A stretch of DNA of 64,000 nucleotides from Blattamonas nauphoetae (lineage: Eukaryota > Preaxostyla > Oxymonadida): contig JARBJD010000209.1 in NCBI GenBank assembly GCA_033064195.1, positions 62,001-126,000 on the forward strand, written 5' to 3'. Position 1 is the first letter of the stretch. Each line of letters starts with the position of its first letter. This document shows, piece after piece, positions 21,531 to 37,947 of this stretch. Made by a program: the position numbers and the translations under genes. The notes below the pieces were generated by a model. That model ran no database searches. It saw only the letters and a program-made list of their open reading frames with translations, and was not told the origin of the DNA.

Positions 21531-21819
21531 ATGCCTGTCTTTGAATTTGATCCAACCCACATTGTCCTCGTGATTATGAATCAGATCCGGACAGAAGGAG
21601 AAGCCTTCGTCAGTCCAAGTAATACTTTCATATTTTTATCCCTAAATACCAGATCCTATTGAATTAGATCCAAACATCACAGTGGAGGAGCATCTTATCA
21701 ACGTCAAGAATGAAGCTCAACAAGCCCTTCAGACACAACTTACCGAAAGGATAGCTGAACTTCAACAAATAGCCGGTGCTCATAAAGAACACCTGGAGCA
21801 GATCTTATCAGAATTGTGA
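21531..21819 (+). CDS. Small helical protein (84 aa), one 34-nt intron
   Basis: ATG 21531 followed by intron 21619-21652 (GTAATAC to TACCAG) yields an uninterrupted 84-residue product ending at TGA 21819. The first part is MPVFEFDPTHIVLVIMNQIR; after a short Pro/Asn linker, the last 55 residues form a heptad-rich helix (VEEHLINVKNEAQQALQ onward). The intron has the same size and splice signals as the neighbours, which supports a real gene. Small coiled-coil subunits of kinetochore, tethering or BLOC-type complexes look like this, but I do not recognise the family. Confidence 0.6.
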
Positions 21820-22018
21820 TTAATATCCTGATTTTTCTCTTCATTTTTCACTTCACTCATTTTGGACGAAATGGAGCTCTTCCTATCTCCTTCTGGATAT
21901 GGAACGATCAGTGTTTCCTTGATGGTTGATACTTCTTTTCCTGGTGACATGGAGAAATTTGTTTTTTCCGGATGATTTGAATTCTTGTGGGTAAGAACTT
22001 TATCATCCCAAGAAATTC

Positions 22019-24029
22019 ATGTCAACTCAAGAAGAATCAGATATCAGCACTCCACCACCATCTTTTGAGCAAGGAGGTGGAGATGATTTGATCATGCAAA
22101 CAGAGGAAGACACAGAAGTCCGTATGTCATCTCCGTCCACATTCTCTGATTATCTCCTCTCATTCACCATTATACCCTTTTTACAAAAGAACTTGATGAA
22201 CGTTCCATGAATATCTTCTCTGGAATTGTGAAGGAACTCAAGAATGGCGCCGAACTCACGAGAATGAGCCGTCTGTTCTTCTCCTCTCTCTGTCATGATT
22301 CTCTTTCTAGTACCATACTTTATCCTTGAACCACAATCTATGACGGAACGATTGACTGATTTCCTCAACCATTCCAATCTCCTCATCGAGTTTGTTTTTC
22401 ACTCTTCTCGGAGCCGTTCATCTCATTCCTAGTGCTCTCAAACATCAAGACCCAGTCGAACGATTTTATCACCTATCTAGATGGTATATTTCAGGGTTTC
22501 ACTCACAGAACCACGGCGTCAAGAAGCCTTATAACCCTGTTCTTGGCGAGACTTTCAAATGCTTCTGGACGCATGATGACGGAAGCAGAACGTGGTATCT
22601 TGCAGAACAAGTGTCCCACCATCCTCCAATCACAGCATTTCACATTGAAAACAAACAACACGGGATCAGAATCAAGATGCATCTCGAAGTGGTCATGAAA
22701 TGGAAGGGCAACTCAATCATGATCAAACCAGTTGGACAGGGTATGTTCTACCTCCGCAAGCCTGTCAACAAGCCCTGGGGCGAACTCATCACCGAAGACG
22801 ACTTTCTGACCGACTTTGAGGTCGAACGCTACGATTTCAGTTTCCCGGCCTTTTACTGCCGTGGCATCATCATTGGCAAGATGAAGCTCGAACTCTGTGG
22901 AGAGATTATCTTAACCTGCCCTAAAAACGGAATTACTGCGAAGTTCGATTTCAAGCCTAAAGTTTCTTTTTTCTTCCTTTCCATCCTCCTTCCAGGGATT
23001 CTTTGGTTCCAAATACAACCAATTTGATGGGACGATTGTGGAACTTACGGGCGACGAGAAAGTGGACAGCAAATTCAAAGGAAAGCAGCTTTTCCAGATG
23101 AGAGGTGATTGGATGTCTGTATCGGAGTACAGAGACTGTCGTGAGCCCCCAACACACAACGTTGACATTACTCTTCATTTATCTCCTTTTTCTTCTCTCT
23201 TCTCGTTAGAATGGCGAATGGGCAGAGTTCCTGAATATCCCATCTCTTCCCAAGACCCCTCGTTATATTCAACAAGTGTCTGACCAACTGGAATACGAGT
23301 CAAGAGTGTTTGATTTCCCATTTTCCCTTATTTTCAATATATGACCAGTGTGTGGAGCACAATGTCAACTGCTCTCATCACACAGGACGACGACACAGCT
23401 GCAGCTGAAAAGAACCGAATTGAAAACAAACAGCGTGGTGAATACAAAGAAAGGAACGAAAGGAAGGAAGGATGGAGACAGCGCTATTTCCACGATGCGA
23501 ATGGAAAATGGATGCTAAACTGGCTGGGAGCACACGAAGAGGAGAAGTATGAAGAAGAGAAGCAGAAAATGAGTCTGGAAGAGAGGCTGAAGCTGAGGGA
23601 GGAGGCGACACGAGGAGGGAGGCAGGATGCGAGTGTGATTGGAATCGAGCTCACTGCCTTCAACATTCCAGACGCAACAACACTCACTGGCCCTCCGCCA
23701 ATGGGTGAACACACAAAGAAAGGAAAGGATATCGATGTCAGAGGTCTGATTATTCCCATTTTTCGTTTCCTCACCGCATCCACCATCATCCTCTCAATAC
23801 TTCCGATTCTTCCTTTCCCCACTTGTATATCTGTCATTTCTCTCTCTCCCCATATTCTTTTGTACCAGTCACAACATTCCCCGACCTCCCCCTCACAGTC
23901 GGACATCCATGGCCGATGTTTGCTGGAAAGAAGAAAGAAGCGAAAGGAACGCCACTTGTTCCTGAACCAGCAGCACCTGCAGAAGAGCAACCAGCACCAG
24001 CTCCGGAACAGGAGGACAAAACTGGATAA
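22019..24029 (+). CDS. Oxysterol-binding protein-related protein (ORD domain)
   Basis: OSBP/ORP proteins move sterols and phosphoinositides between membranes. The fingerprint EQVSHHPP is at about 22590-22615, after NPVLGETF, and the C-terminal ESR-x-W helix and EKNRIENKQR lid follow. Exons join in frame across introns at 22122-22199 (78 nt), 22271-22310 (40 nt), 22390-22432 (43 nt), 22962-22995 (34 nt), a 49-nt intron ending before AATGGCGAATGG (about 23210), one of about 40 nt before GTGTGGAGC (23.35 kb), and a last one near 23744-23869. The start MSTQEESD is an acidic, disordered leader. There is no PH domain or ankyrin repeat, so this is a short ORP of the yeast Osh4/6 type. The tail is Pro/Ala/Glu-rich. 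Confidence 0.92.
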
Positions 24030-24211
24030 CTCGAAAAATTTGGGAAAATACCTTTTTTTGATTTTGTTGTTCTCAAATACTGAACTCGACACGCTTTCTA
24101 ATTATTCTTTCTCTGCGATCCTCTTTTCACTGTGCTTCATCTCACTATTGGGTGGATTATGCTGTTTTCAGCAAACTCAAAAAAAGAAGAGAATGAAATG
24201 AAATGAAGAGA

Positions 24212-25124
24212 TCATTCCTTCTGTTGCCCAGTTTCTGCTGAAAAAGTGACAACCTGTGTTGAGGATAGTGTGTTCTTTTGGAGAAGGAGGAGGCTTCCAA
24301 TCATTTCTTGCAATCTTCGCTCTCTCTCCTTTCCTTCCTGAATTGTGGTGTTAAGTTCCGATATCTTCTTTTCATGTTGAACCTTATATTCATCAAATTG
24401 CGTGACTTCGGCTTCAAGATCATTCAAATGCCTCTTCAGTCTTTGAATCTCCTCAGCTTCTGACAGCTTTGTCTCAAGTGGCGTCGGAGCTGTCGAGTCC
24501 TCAGGGCCCGGCGAAACCACTTGAGGGGATTTTGTGGGTGTTGGGTCTTCTTTAGCATATTCTCTAACGATTTCTTTCCCCTGGTGAATGACAGGAATAG
24601 GGTTTGATGTTAGAATTCGAAAAAGAGGGAAAAACCTGCATGACATTGTTCAATTCTTGAATCTGATCTGTGATTGTTTTCAGTATTCTGTTTGTTAAGT
24701 ACAGACAATTCGACTGAAGCGTTTGTCATCGAGATGAATTTTCACACATAATTTTTCAGTTCATTCTGGGATAATCTCAGAAGTTCATCGGATTTCTGTT
24801 TCAATTGAATCAATTCTTCATTATTTGGTGTTCGTGTTAACAGATCAATGATTGTTGCGTGAGTTTGTTCCGTGTTTTTGACTTCATTTGTCATTTTACT
24901 AATTGTATCAGAAATCTGATCAGAAACTGTCTTAAGTTTGTTGTGGACTGCCAGAAGTCCGGAATAAAACACATCAAGAGGCATATGTTCATCATTGAAC
25001 TGGTCATGGAGTGCATTAACTTCTTCAAGAATCTACAATTTCAGTGGCAATAAACGGGACAAAAAACCTTTTGGATCGCTTTTTCAAAGACGTTTGGCGA
25101 AACTGATGGAGTAGTGACTTCCAT
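24212..25124 (-). CDS. Coiled-coil protein, 262 aa, family unknown
   Basis: From ATG 25124, three introns (25033-25067, 35 nt; 24714-24747, 34 nt; 24581-24635, 55 nt) join four exons into one frame of 262 residues. The N-terminal 150 residues are almost all helix (VFEKAIQKILEEVNALHDQF and so on). A Pro/Thr-rich hinge with PTPTKSP and TAPTP follows, then a second coiled coil (EEIQRLKRHLNDLEAEVTQF) to the end. This resembles nucleoporin, tethering or intraflagellar-transport subunits in general form, but no family motif was recognised. It is divergent from CEP104, whose start is 212 bases away. Confidence 0.65.
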
Positions 25125-25336
25125 TCGCCTTTTTTTCAATGTGGTCAAGATCATCCCATGAAGACGTGTCAACAGTTCAGAACAAGCAAACAGAGGCCTG
25201 AAAAGCCTTCATTGAGTGGACCTATCACTATTGCTCCGAATGATATTTTGACTCACCGCGTAGTCATCAATGAGTTAATTTCCACCAACAGTTGATGATC
25301 ACTCACCCTTTACTTCTCTTTCTCACCCGAACCGCG

Positions 25337-28300
25337 ATGTCAACTTTGGCTTATGACATCGTGGCCTTTTCTTCTGAGCTTCCTGAACGCCCTGCTTCCA
25401 ATTTAACGAAGACAAACGAAGACAATCATGGATGGCAAAGCGCACCGTCTCTATTTCCTAATATTTGTCATTTTTCCGCCTATTTCCACATTTACCTCCT
25501 GATTTCTCTCGTTAAACACCAATACACCTCTGCAGAGATCCTACTTTTCCACAAGAAATTATGCTTCAGTTCAAAAACGGTCCGTGCCACATCTCTGCAC
25601 TTCACATCCTCTCCCACGAATACAAAGTCTGTTCACGCTGTACCTTTGTTAACTTTGCCATATTCCGTGCTTTTTTACCGTAACTTTCGCGAATTTCCTT
25701 CTCCCTAACTTTCTTGTCGCGCACCATCCATTTCATTTTTGATTCAATAATTTTATCGAAATTCTGAACGATTTTTCATCCGTCTTGTTTTTCTCATCTT
25801 TTTTTCCGTATTTCTTGTTTGCTACGCGTAGATTGCTTCCAAAGTCGACCTCTATCTTGGTCTGCCGACAAATGGATCATTAGCCGCTTCTGCCGCTGAC
25901 TGCGTCTTCTTTATTTTGGGGTTTGAAGCAAACTCACCTTTACTGTCTTTTTATCTTCATTAACTTGCGGACTCTCTCTTCCATCCAAACTGATTCATGA
26001 AATTCTATTCACTCCTCCCACAGTCACACGTCATTTCAAAGACTCGAAGCCAAACAGAACCAATACTCTGAATTGAAAACTATCAACCTTAATACATACG
26101 CACAATACGTTCGACTCTCATTCAGCCCAAACTTCATAAATGCAATCAATCCAAACAATATGGCATGATTTCCCCATTTTCTCAACATTTTTTCATTCTT
26201 TTTATCTCCACATCTCCATTTTGAACAATTTTGCCTTTATCTCTCCCGTACACTCTGATTCCATCATTTGTGTAGATTGGCATTAGATCGATAAGATTTG
26301 AAGGTACACCTGTTGGATCTGATCCTGTTTGTGCTTTCTCTTCTCCTCATCCTTTTTTCCATCTTATTCATTTGTTCTATCATGGAACTGGATTCTTCCA
26401 TTCATTTTCACTTATGATCTCAGAAACACACAGCCAACCTTCGAGCTCTTCTTTTACAAGCCACTAACCGTCCAGCACCACCCTCAACACTCCCTCTCCA
26501 CATCTCACTCCCTCCTTCTTCGAACAAAACAGAACAACCACACTATATCCCCACTGTTGGATTGAAGAAGAGCGAATTGAGCACGGAGGAGATGGAGAGG
26601 GAGTTCTCGATGAAGAAGGATTTGGCTGTAAGGGAGGAAGACTTCGATGCTGCGAAGATGTGGAAAAGAGCAATTGAGCGGTTGCGAGAGGTATGCACTT
26701 CGTTTCGATTTCATCATCCAAATCATTCATCTCCTTTCATTCCCAATCGTGTTATTTGTTACTCTACTTGTTTTTGGTTCTACAATCTCATCATTCTGAT
26801 CCTCACCCAAAACCATTTTTGCTCACATTCTGGTTTAGATTGCACCTCAACTCACAGAGCTCGAGAAACAAAAGGATGAAGCCATTGCAGTTGAAGACTA
26901 TGATCAGGCCAAAGCAGTCAAACTCCAAATCACTCGAATCAAAGAAGAGCTGAAGGCAATGAGCGCCGGAAAGATGGATGCATTCGAAGAGCAACAAAGA
27001 AAGAATCGAAGATCTGTCGAGAATGAGCCAAGAAATCGAGGAGGATTCAATCGTGGAGCACGAAACGACGATTATCGCGAAAGGTGTGAAACTGCCCCTA
27101 ATTCACTTTCAATGTCATATCCCCCCCAACCAGACCTAATGTCTCTCCTCCTCGTGGTGGAAAAATGGGCCATTCTCGGTCTCGGTCACCATCCCCTCCG
27201 CAAGCGCCTCTGAACTCGACGTACGACGACGATCGCCCTCTCCACTCCACTCGGAATCAGGGAGCAGGATCGCAAGTCAAGTTAAAGGGAATGACTGACG
27301 AGGAGAAGGAAGCATTTGGGTATCTTCCGAAGGGATCGACCAATCTGAGATCGAAGTTGGGTGAGAGTATGGGAGCGATGGATGCAGGCGAAGCTGACCC
27401 TGAAACAGCATTCATTCACAAGAAATTTGATGGTCCTGAGGGAGAACATGATAAACAATCCGCAAGTGCGAATAAAAGTGAAGAAGAGGCCGCCAGAGAA
27501 TTCGAACGACAACAAGAAGCTAACCAGAAAGGTTTGGCCAATATCAGATCATTTTCGATGCCATAACATGTTTTTTCTGGCATTTTTTCAACAATTCCTC
27601 ATTTTTATGCTCTTATCTTCTCTCCGCAGATATCGACGTCCCGCGCCTCACCGAGAAAGACCGCGAGGCCAACAGTGCTCTCATCTCCGTCGTCGGCGAA
27701 GATATTGTTGCCCTGTCTCTCTCCAACGCCTGGCAGCACCGAGAAGAGGCTGCCCAGAAGTTCTTCAAACCACTCACTTCACCATCTGCCTCGTCGTCGC
27801 TACCAATCCTCCTCGCCACCCTCATCAAGCTTGCAAAGGACAAGAACGCGAACGTCATCACCGCAGCATTCGACACAGCATGCAGTGTGGTCACATCCGA
27901 CACGTCGGGAACAGCTGTGCACGTGGCTGAGAAAATCGCCCCACTGGCAGTTGAGAAGGTCGGTGATGGGATGAAGAAAGTGAGTGACAAGGCACACGAG
28001 TTCATCTCCAACTGCATCGCAACACCCTCACTTGGTCCTTCTCTTGTTGCTGAATATCTCGTCCCAGCATCACTCAAGACACCACCCAAGGCAAAAGTGC
28101 AGATCCATCAGGCTCGACTGTCGTTGCTGAAGATGTGCGTGGAGAAGGAGAAGGAGGGAGGATCGAGAACGCCAGTGGCAGGGATTAGATTGGATATGAC
28201 GAAACTGTGCAAGTATTGCTGTGAACAAATGAGCTCGGCGAACGAGAAGGTGAGAGAGGAAGCGATGAGTCTGTTTGTGTTGGTGGAAGGAGAGAACATG

Positions 28301-29137
28301 AAAGTGTCCGCACAGGCGCTGCAGGGTGCTGGACTCCAACCGAGCATCATCAAGAAGATCGACGATCTCCGAGGCAACCCTCAGCCAGCTGCACAGCCTG
28401 CTCCATCTCCCTTCGCTCAGGTTTGTTGACTTTGCTCTTTTCTTCATCTGTTCTCGTCGACGTTCATCGTTCTTCTCGCCTCTCTCATCTTCTTCGTTGT
28501 TCCACGTTTTCAGCCCAAACCAACAGCCAAAGCAGCAGCACCAGCTCCCAAACAACCCGCCGCAGCACCAAAAGCGTCGTCGAAAGCTGCGTCCGTCGCA
28601 CCCAAAGCCAACGCCCCGACTCCCAAACAAGCCCCCCCTCCTCCAGCCGACACTGGAATGGGCGAGGAGGACGATGAAGGTGACATGACGACGTGTGACT
28701 TCTGTGGCGAACATAACCCGAGCTGGACGCGAGATCTGCTCATCCAGCATCAGGAACAGACGTGTCCGTGCATCATCGAGTGCCCACATTGTCATTCGCC
28801 AGTGTTCATCGCAGAATTGACGCATCACCGATTGAACGAGTGTGAGAAGAGTGGATTGTTTGTGGAGTGTGGGAAGTGTAACGAAGCGGTGTTGCAGAAG
28901 GAGCTGCAGAAACACATGAAGAGTGGAGAATGCCGAATTCTGAAAAACGAGAACAACACACACTGCCCACTCTGCCACGCCGAGCTGGAAAATGACGATA
29001 ACGTGTTCATTGAGCATCTCACTGTCAAACCGGGCTGCCCTGCTAACCCACGCACGAAGGGAAAGTGGGATGCACAGAAGAGGGGCCTTCAAGCGCCGAA
29101 GGCTGGGAGTAGGATCCCTGGAATAGCTAAACGGTAG
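25337..29137 (+). CDS. CEP104: CEP104 homologue, ciliary-tip/centriolar TOG protein
   Basis: CEP104 binds tubulin and EB proteins at growing microtubule ends and ciliary tips. Domain order matches the family: N-terminal jelly-roll (STLAYDIVAFSSELPERPAS, then ISALHILSHEYK and IASKVDLYLGLPTNGS on later exons); UVR-like helical segment (EDFDAAKMWKRAIERLRE, DYDQAKAVKLQITRIKEEL); a TOG array from about 27.63 to 28.4 kb beginning DIDVPRLTEKDREANSALIS; a Pro/Ala linker; and a C-terminal zinc-finger block (CDFCGEHNPSW, CPHCHSPVF, CGKCNEAVL, CPLCHAEL). At least six introns separate these pieces; exact junctions in 25.4-26.5 kb are uncertain. The gene implies the organism builds flagella. Identification is strong because four independent domains occur in the right order. 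Confidence 0.88.
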
Positions 29138-29321
29138 AGGGAGGATTTTTGGAGTTGTGTTCTCATATTTTATCTCACCACACTTGAATTTCAGATTTTA
29201 ATCAGTCAATTTAATCGTTTTCTTGCAGAAATTGGAGAGTGAAAGTCAAAAAATTGTTTAAAAGCGATCGCCCCAAGCTCACAGTCAGTTTCCACAGACA
29301 ACAGGTATAGACTCTTGAAAA

Positions 29322-32612
<3,291 letters not shown>

Positions 32613-33024
32613 TCGCTTTTCTCATTTTTTTTGGATTATTGCAGACGAGTCAAGCCAACTTGCGTAACAGAGATTCCAGTGGCTGCAAAGCCGTTTTTTA
32701 CGGATGTACAACAGACAGAAAACGAGCCATCTCATCCCCAATGAGAGAGAAGAATCAAAAGTTCATTTCATCGGATTGATGCACTACAACATTATTGGAG
32801 TCAATATTTTGATAAGTTTGGACGAAATGAAAGAAAGTGCTTGTCTCAGGAGTTTAATATCGAGAATGAACTGTAATAACTCGATCAGAGAGACAATAGA
32901 GAAAAAAATGAAAAGGGAGCAATTATGAAAGAAATTAAGAGTAAAAGGGCAAAAGATCAGAGATACAACAAAGAGACTAAGGAAGTCGTCAGTAGAGACA
33001 AGTAGGGATCTGATTAACACAGAT
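32613..33024. other. Intergenic region before EF-1alpha copy 1
   Basis: About 400 bases with no gene, RNA or repeat recognised. It lies between the NSUN2 stop and the outer border of the EF-1alpha inverted repeat. Homology to the other arm begins only at 33025. Confidence 0.5.
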
Positions 33025-35097
33025 AGAAGTAATCGACAAGAAAGCGAATGGTTATGGGAGACGCCAGAATAAGCGCTTCGATAACTCCAGCTGACTCTCT
33101 TATAAACAAATGGGAAAGGAAAAGGCACACATCTCTCTTGTCGTTATTGGTCACGTCGATGTTGGGAAATCAACCACAACCGGACATCTGATCTACAAGT
33201 GCGGAGGAATTGACAAGCGTACAATTGAAAAGTTCGAGGCCGAAGCCGACAACATCGGAAAAGGCTCGTTCAAATACGCCTGGGTGCTTGACAAACTGAA
33301 GGCCGAGCGTGAGCGTGGTATCACTATTGATATCTCCCTGTGGAAGTTCGAAACCGACAAATACTACTTCACCATCATTGATGCTCCCGGTCACAGAGAT
33401 TTCATCAAGAACATGATTACAGGAACCTCCCAGGCCGATTGCGCCATCCTTGTTGTTGCCGCTACCGTCGGAGAATTCGAAGCCGGTATCTCAAAGGATG
33501 GACAGACTCGCGAACACGTTCTTCTGTCATACACCCTTGGTGTCCGTCAGATGATTGTTGCCGTGAACAAGATGGATGACAAGTCCGTGAACTACAACCA
33601 GGCTCGTTATGAGGAAATCAAGTCTGAAATGGGCAACTATCTGAAGAAAGTCGGATACAACCCAGCGAAGATTCCAGTGATCCCGATCTCTGGATTCAAC
33701 GGAGACAACATGCTTGAGGCCTCAACAAACATGCCATGGTACAAGGGCGATACCCTCTACCAAGCACTCGACAACTTGGAAGTTCCCAAGCGCCCAATTG
33801 AGAAGCCCCTGCGTCTTCCAATCCAGGATGTGTTCAAGATTGGAGGTATCGGAACAGTGCCAGTCGGTCGTGTCGAGACCGGTGTGCTGAAGCCAGGCCA
33901 GATTGTTACCATTGCTCCCGCCATGATCACCACTGAGTGCAAATCCGTTGAAATGCATCACACCTCACTTCCCCAGGCCATCCCCGGTGACAATGTTGGA
34001 TTCAACGTGAAATCGGTGTCTGTTAAGGATATCAAGCGTGGATTCGTTGTTGGAGACTCGAAAGAAGATCCCCCAGCTGAAGCCGAAATGTTCGCCGCTC
34101 AGGTTATTGTGATGAACCACCCTGGTCAAATCCAGAACGGATACACTCCAGTGTTGGATTGCCACACAGCTCACATTGCCTGCAAATTCGCCGAGATCAC
34201 CGCCAAGATTGATCGTCGTACCAACAAGGTTATGGATGAAGCCCCCAAGTTCATCAAGAACGGAGACTCCGCCATGGTCAACCTGATTCCATCGAAGCCC
34301 ATGGTTGTTGAGCCATTCACAGACTACCCACCACTTGGTCGTTTCGCTGTGCGTGACATGCGTTCGACAGTTGCTGTCGGTGTTATCAAGACTGTGACCA
34401 AGAAGAGCCGTGATGCTAAGATGACCAAGGCAGCGGCCAAGGCCGCAAAGAAGTAAAGGGGGTTTTTGGCTCCTTTCTCATCATCTCACGGAGAGGTTGT
34501 GGTGTTTGCTCCACGACTCTCCAGACCTGAAGAAGTCTTTTGTCGAGATTGATTTTGTGAAAACTGGAAAAGGGTGAATTGTTGTTTGGAAATTATTGAA
34601 GTGTGATTTGAATGAGTGTATTTTGGTGATGGAATTGTTGAGTTTCTTTCATCGACGTGATTCTCCAGAGATGTCATTCTTCATCCCTCCACACGCTCCC
34701 CATTCCTTCCTCATCTCGATTACATCCATTTATTCTCTCATTTCCATCCGTTATCATCCATTCCCTCCAATTTCAATTCATTCTCATCAACTCAATCCTC
34801 TCAACTAGATTTCTCCTGTACACTCCTCCCATTGTCACATTTCAACCAAAGTCATGTCCTCATCACACTCACAGCAAATTCACAAAATCTATAGTCCTTC
34901 CTTTCCACATCTCCTCACTTCCTTTTCTTTCATCTCATCTCCCCTTTCTATTGCTCATATCACAATCCTCATCCCGAAATCCAGACAAAGAATCTCTTCA
35001 TAGTGTCTTTCATCTGTTTCCGATAATTTGACCACCATCTCGCCAATTGGCGATGCTTTTCTTCCGATGTGCATTCCTCGTCATCAATCGCAACTTC
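33025..35097. repeat. Left arm of EF-1alpha inverted repeat
   Basis: About 2.07 kb repeated in opposite orientation at 40624-42696. It includes 85 bases upstream of the EF-1alpha ATG, the whole gene and about 640 bases downstream, ending after the shared CGCCAATTGGCGATGC block. The two coding parts encode identical proteins. Differences are concentrated in the 3' flank, where scattered substitutions are visible. Confidence 0.95.
33110..34456 (+). CDS. EF1A: Translation elongation factor EF-1alpha, copy 1
   Basis: The GTPase delivers aminoacyl-tRNA to the ribosome. 448 residues, full length and intronless. G1 GHVDVGKST (residues 9-17), switch-region [10 protein letters not shown]3 DAPGHRDF, G4 NKMD and the EF-Tu domain 2/3 sequences are all present. 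The segment [15 protein letters not shown] shows no opisthokont insertion after MPWYKG. The protein is identical to copy 2 at 41265-42611, with which it forms an inverted pair. A TATAAA-like word lies just before the ATG, in TCTTATAAACAA. Lack of introns contrasts with neighbours and is common for very highly expressed genes. Confidence 0.98.
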   Translation: MGKEKAHISLVVIGHVDVGKSTTTGHLIYKCGGIDKRTIEKFEAEADNIGKGSFKYAWVLDKLKAERERGITIDISLWKFETDKYYFTIIDAPGHRDFIKNMITGTSQADCAILVVAATVGEFEAGISKDGQTREHVLLSYTLGVRQMIVAVNKMDDKSVNYNQARYEEIKSEMGNYLKKVGYNPAKIPVIPISGFNGDNMLEASTNMPWYKGDTLYQALDNLEVPKRPIEKPLRLPIQDVFKIGGIGTVPVGRVETGVLKPGQIVTIAPAMITTECKSVEMHHTSLPQAIPGDNVGFNVKSVSVKDIKRGFVVGDSKEDPPAEAEMFAAQVIVMNHPGQIQNGYTPVLDCHTAHIACKFAEITAKIDRRTNKVMDEAPKFIKNGDSAMVNLIPSKPMVVEPFTDYPPLGRFAVRDMRSTVAVGVIKTVTKKSRDAKMTKAAAKAAKK

Positions 35098-35367
35098 ATT
35101 GATAAATCCCACGATTCAGGAAGAAAGTTTGACATTTCAATGCATTTCATCGAAATAATCCGAAGAAGACAGGCTGGAACGGGAAAAAACAGTACAATGG
35201 GCTACCACCTTTATTTTGACATAACCATGGAACCTATCGCATCCCGGTGGGATCATCAGTTCGATGCTTCAATCCACAGCTATCAAAACTAGTTTTTGAG
35301 GATTCAGAGACTGTCGTTGAATCAATCAATGAAGGTGAGACGAAATAAAAGTTGTTTTGACAGAAAA

Positions 35368-36074
35368 TTATTCATCAGCTGCTGCCACAGACTGCAGTTG
35401 GTCTCTGATTTTTCCCAGTCCATCCAACATCGCCTGAAGTGTTTCCCTCCCCATCTCAAACTCGATGTGATCATTTGTTTGTGAGTCCGCAATGTTCTCA
35501 ATCTAAAATGAGTCTTAATCAAAAATCAGATAGAGAGATACCTCAATCTTCACCATTGCTGTTGGAACAGTGCTGTGTGTTGTTCCAGAGTGGCTTGTTT
35601 TTAGGTTGATGCTGAAGACGATTAAAAAGAGTATATCAAACTTCCAATCAAGAGTTTTGAATTTAGGAATAGACAATTGAGATGACTGCATTTCATTGTT
35701 CCAGGCTGGCATTTGTGTGGAGATAATCGTTGAGAGGAGGTTTTTTAGATTTGTTTGGAAATCTCCTGGAAATATGTTGGAAACTGCTTCTTGAGTGGAA
35801 CATTGGTAGAAGATGGCCGTTTTTACGAGAGCAATCAAAGCATCAGCCAGCTTACAGGGAAGAGAATGTGAAGAGATGAACGCGAGAGAATACACACAGA
35901 TCTGATGTTGTCATTGCTTTCTTGGAAGAGAGACGCATATGATGTGATTTCAGCATCAGGAAGAGCAGTGTAACGATATTGGAAGCATTTGTTGACGAGT
36001 TCTTCTGCGACGGATCGTTTCGGACACCGGAGGAAGATGCCGAGACTTTGAAAATCAATTTGTGATAGCGACAT
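35368..36074 (-). CDS. COMM-domain protein (COMMD9-like)
   Basis: COMMD proteins form the Commander complex with CCDC22/CCDC93 and act in endosomal recycling. From ATG 36074, introns 35851-35897 (47 nt), 35612-35641 (30 nt) and 35503-35541 (39 nt) give 196 residues, the usual COMMD length. The N-terminal helical domain is MSLSQIDFQSLGIFLRCPKR onward. The C-terminal COMM domain shows IPKFKTLDWNINLKTS, then a strand ending VPTAMVKIEIENI, and the closing helix FEMGRETLQAMLDGLGKIRD. The Trp of the DW pair and the spacing of the final helix match the family. Assignment to a particular COMMD is tentative. The gene lies in the core of the EF-1alpha inverted repeat. Confidence 0.8.
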
Positions 36075-36865
36075 CCTGAAAATGAGCAAGGATGTCATAA
36101 GAAAACGATAAGTCAAACTTTTGAGTCCCGTCCACACAACAATGGATCTGATCTCATCTTCGATTCACTCATGGAATTTAGATTTCTCAGAATCCTCATT
36201 TTTAGAATCCTTTTATCTTGACCAATCGTTTTCATATCTCAGACCAGACTCTGTGAATGTATTATCTCGGTTTGATTCCATGCACAATGGCGAGCTCTTG
36301 AGCCAATTTTGAACAAACTAGAATAATCTTCGCTACTACGTTGTTGATGTGCACACTTGTGCATGGTGCTATCTCTTCTTTTGACGGGAACGTTATCTGG
36401 ATGAATCTGATGTTCAGCCATCGTTCTTTTGAAATAACTGATCTCATCCACATTTTCTTTACTTCTACCAATTCACTCCCTGTCGCGGTGTTTGTCGTTT
36501 TGCGTTCAACTTCGAGCACCATCTGTACCGTTGTGCTTAGTTCTTCCTTTTCATTTCACCACCAACTTGACTTCGCCGATGGTAGAAAATTGTTGAAAGA
36601 TTAAAAATTTACCATAGCTTAAGAAACCAAGAGTAACATCGTGTTTTTGGAGAGACTGAACGACATTTTCAGATCATCCCAGAGTGTTTATTTTTGGGGG
36701 TCAATGGCCCAACATAGGCGGCCATCGGATTGCGCGTTCCAATTTGCAACATGTGATTTGTATGTTTTCCAACTTTTTTCAGCGATTTTTTTCTTTTATG
36801 CAATTCTTTTTCTCAAAAAATTCACTGGCATTTTACTCGTTTATTTTAGACCACCGTCGGCTACA
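36075..36865. other. Divergent intergenic region, 790 bp
   Basis: It separates the start of the COMMD-like gene from the FAM13-like gene. Only short, low-quality ORFs appear. It may contain an untranslated or upstream exon of the FAM13-like gene. No RNA gene or repeat seen. Confidence 0.45.
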
Positions 36866-37947
36866 ATGTCGTGCCCTCTCTTAGGCGAGCCATTTGATGC
36901 TGCTTTACATCGGACCGTTTTTCTTCAACTCTTCCGAACGAGGATCCAAGATGGTTTTTCTCTTCTCACTTTCTGTCCTCAATTTAAATGGACATCTTTT
37001 CTATTGCCCATTTCTGCATTTATTTATTCTTTGGCTGCCATGATTCTTTGTATTTGATTATTTAGTTGAAGCGGCCGTCAAATCAGCACTTCAAAGTCCA
37101 CAACTCATCTCACCTTCAATCTCCTCGGATTTATCGAGTTCTTTATCTTCTGTCTCTGTTAGTACGACCAGGGTCTGTATTTCTCTCTTTATTAGCGTAT
37201 CATGATTCTTCTCCCCAATTCCGTCGACTCACTTTTTCACAGTCACCTGCCCCTCATCCCTCAACCGCCACATCAGGAAGCCAAACCCCCTCCCAATCTT
37301 CATCTCATTCATCATCTCAACACCAATCCCGTCTTCATTCAACACACCCCAGGCACAATTCCCACATCCCAAAAGATCATCCGACAGAACGTTTCCAAGA
37401 TCTACAACGCATGATCTCCAAAGCGAAACAGCTCATGTATCAAATCCGAGCATTTGATCAGGAATTTTCTCGGAAGCATAACCACGCCCCAAAGCGGGGG
37501 GATCGAGCTCCGATTGCTGACAAGGTTGAACAATACAAAACCATGCGAAATGAACTTCGGGACTTTGCAGCAGTTTTGATTCAGAGCACGTGGAGAATGT
37601 ACAAAGCAAAACAATATGCTGAACAGATGCGAAAGGAGAGGCAGTCCTTCTTGTCGAACCCGCTCCCTCTCATCGAACGAAGACTCATTGTGCAACGAAG
37701 ACAAGCTCGTCGAAGCGAAGATATGCATCAATATTCGCACGATGTCAATCAACTTCGAGCTGAAAAGCAGCTCGTCAAGATGGAACTCAAACGGTTTGAT
37801 AAAATCTTCACAGTGGCAATGGGACGTTCTCCGGGGCGCTATGATAAGGAGCCCCTTCGGTCGTTGTACCAGCGCTACAAAACTCTTACTTCAATGCTCT
37901 CCCAGGAAGAGGCTCGCCAAGGAAGACAATCTCCTCCTGATCCCTAG
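36866..37947 (+). CDS. FAM13-like protein with IQ motif
   Basis: The C-terminal half contains two related helical modules typical of FAM13 proteins: AKQLMYQIRAFDQEFSRKHN (about 37.42 kb) and KMELKRFDKIFTVAMGRSPG followed by DKEPLRSLYQRYKTL (about 37.78-37.9 kb). Between them AAVLIQSTWRMYKAKQYAE fits an IQ calmodulin-binding motif. The 5' part is less certain: exon MSCPLLGEPFDAALHRTVFL from ATG 36866, an intron from about 36954 to 37066, exon VEAAVKSALQSPQLISPS, a 70-nt intron before TCACCTGCC at about 37243, then the Ser/His-rich linker. No RhoGAP domain is present, unlike animal FAM13A. Function unknown; the conserved helices are probably a protein-binding surface. Confidence 0.65.

Noticed and set aside
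33170-33961. Antisense ORFs inside EF-1alpha (and their mirror in copy 2)
   Set aside because: They are codon-bias shadows of a conserved gene and appear identically in both copies.
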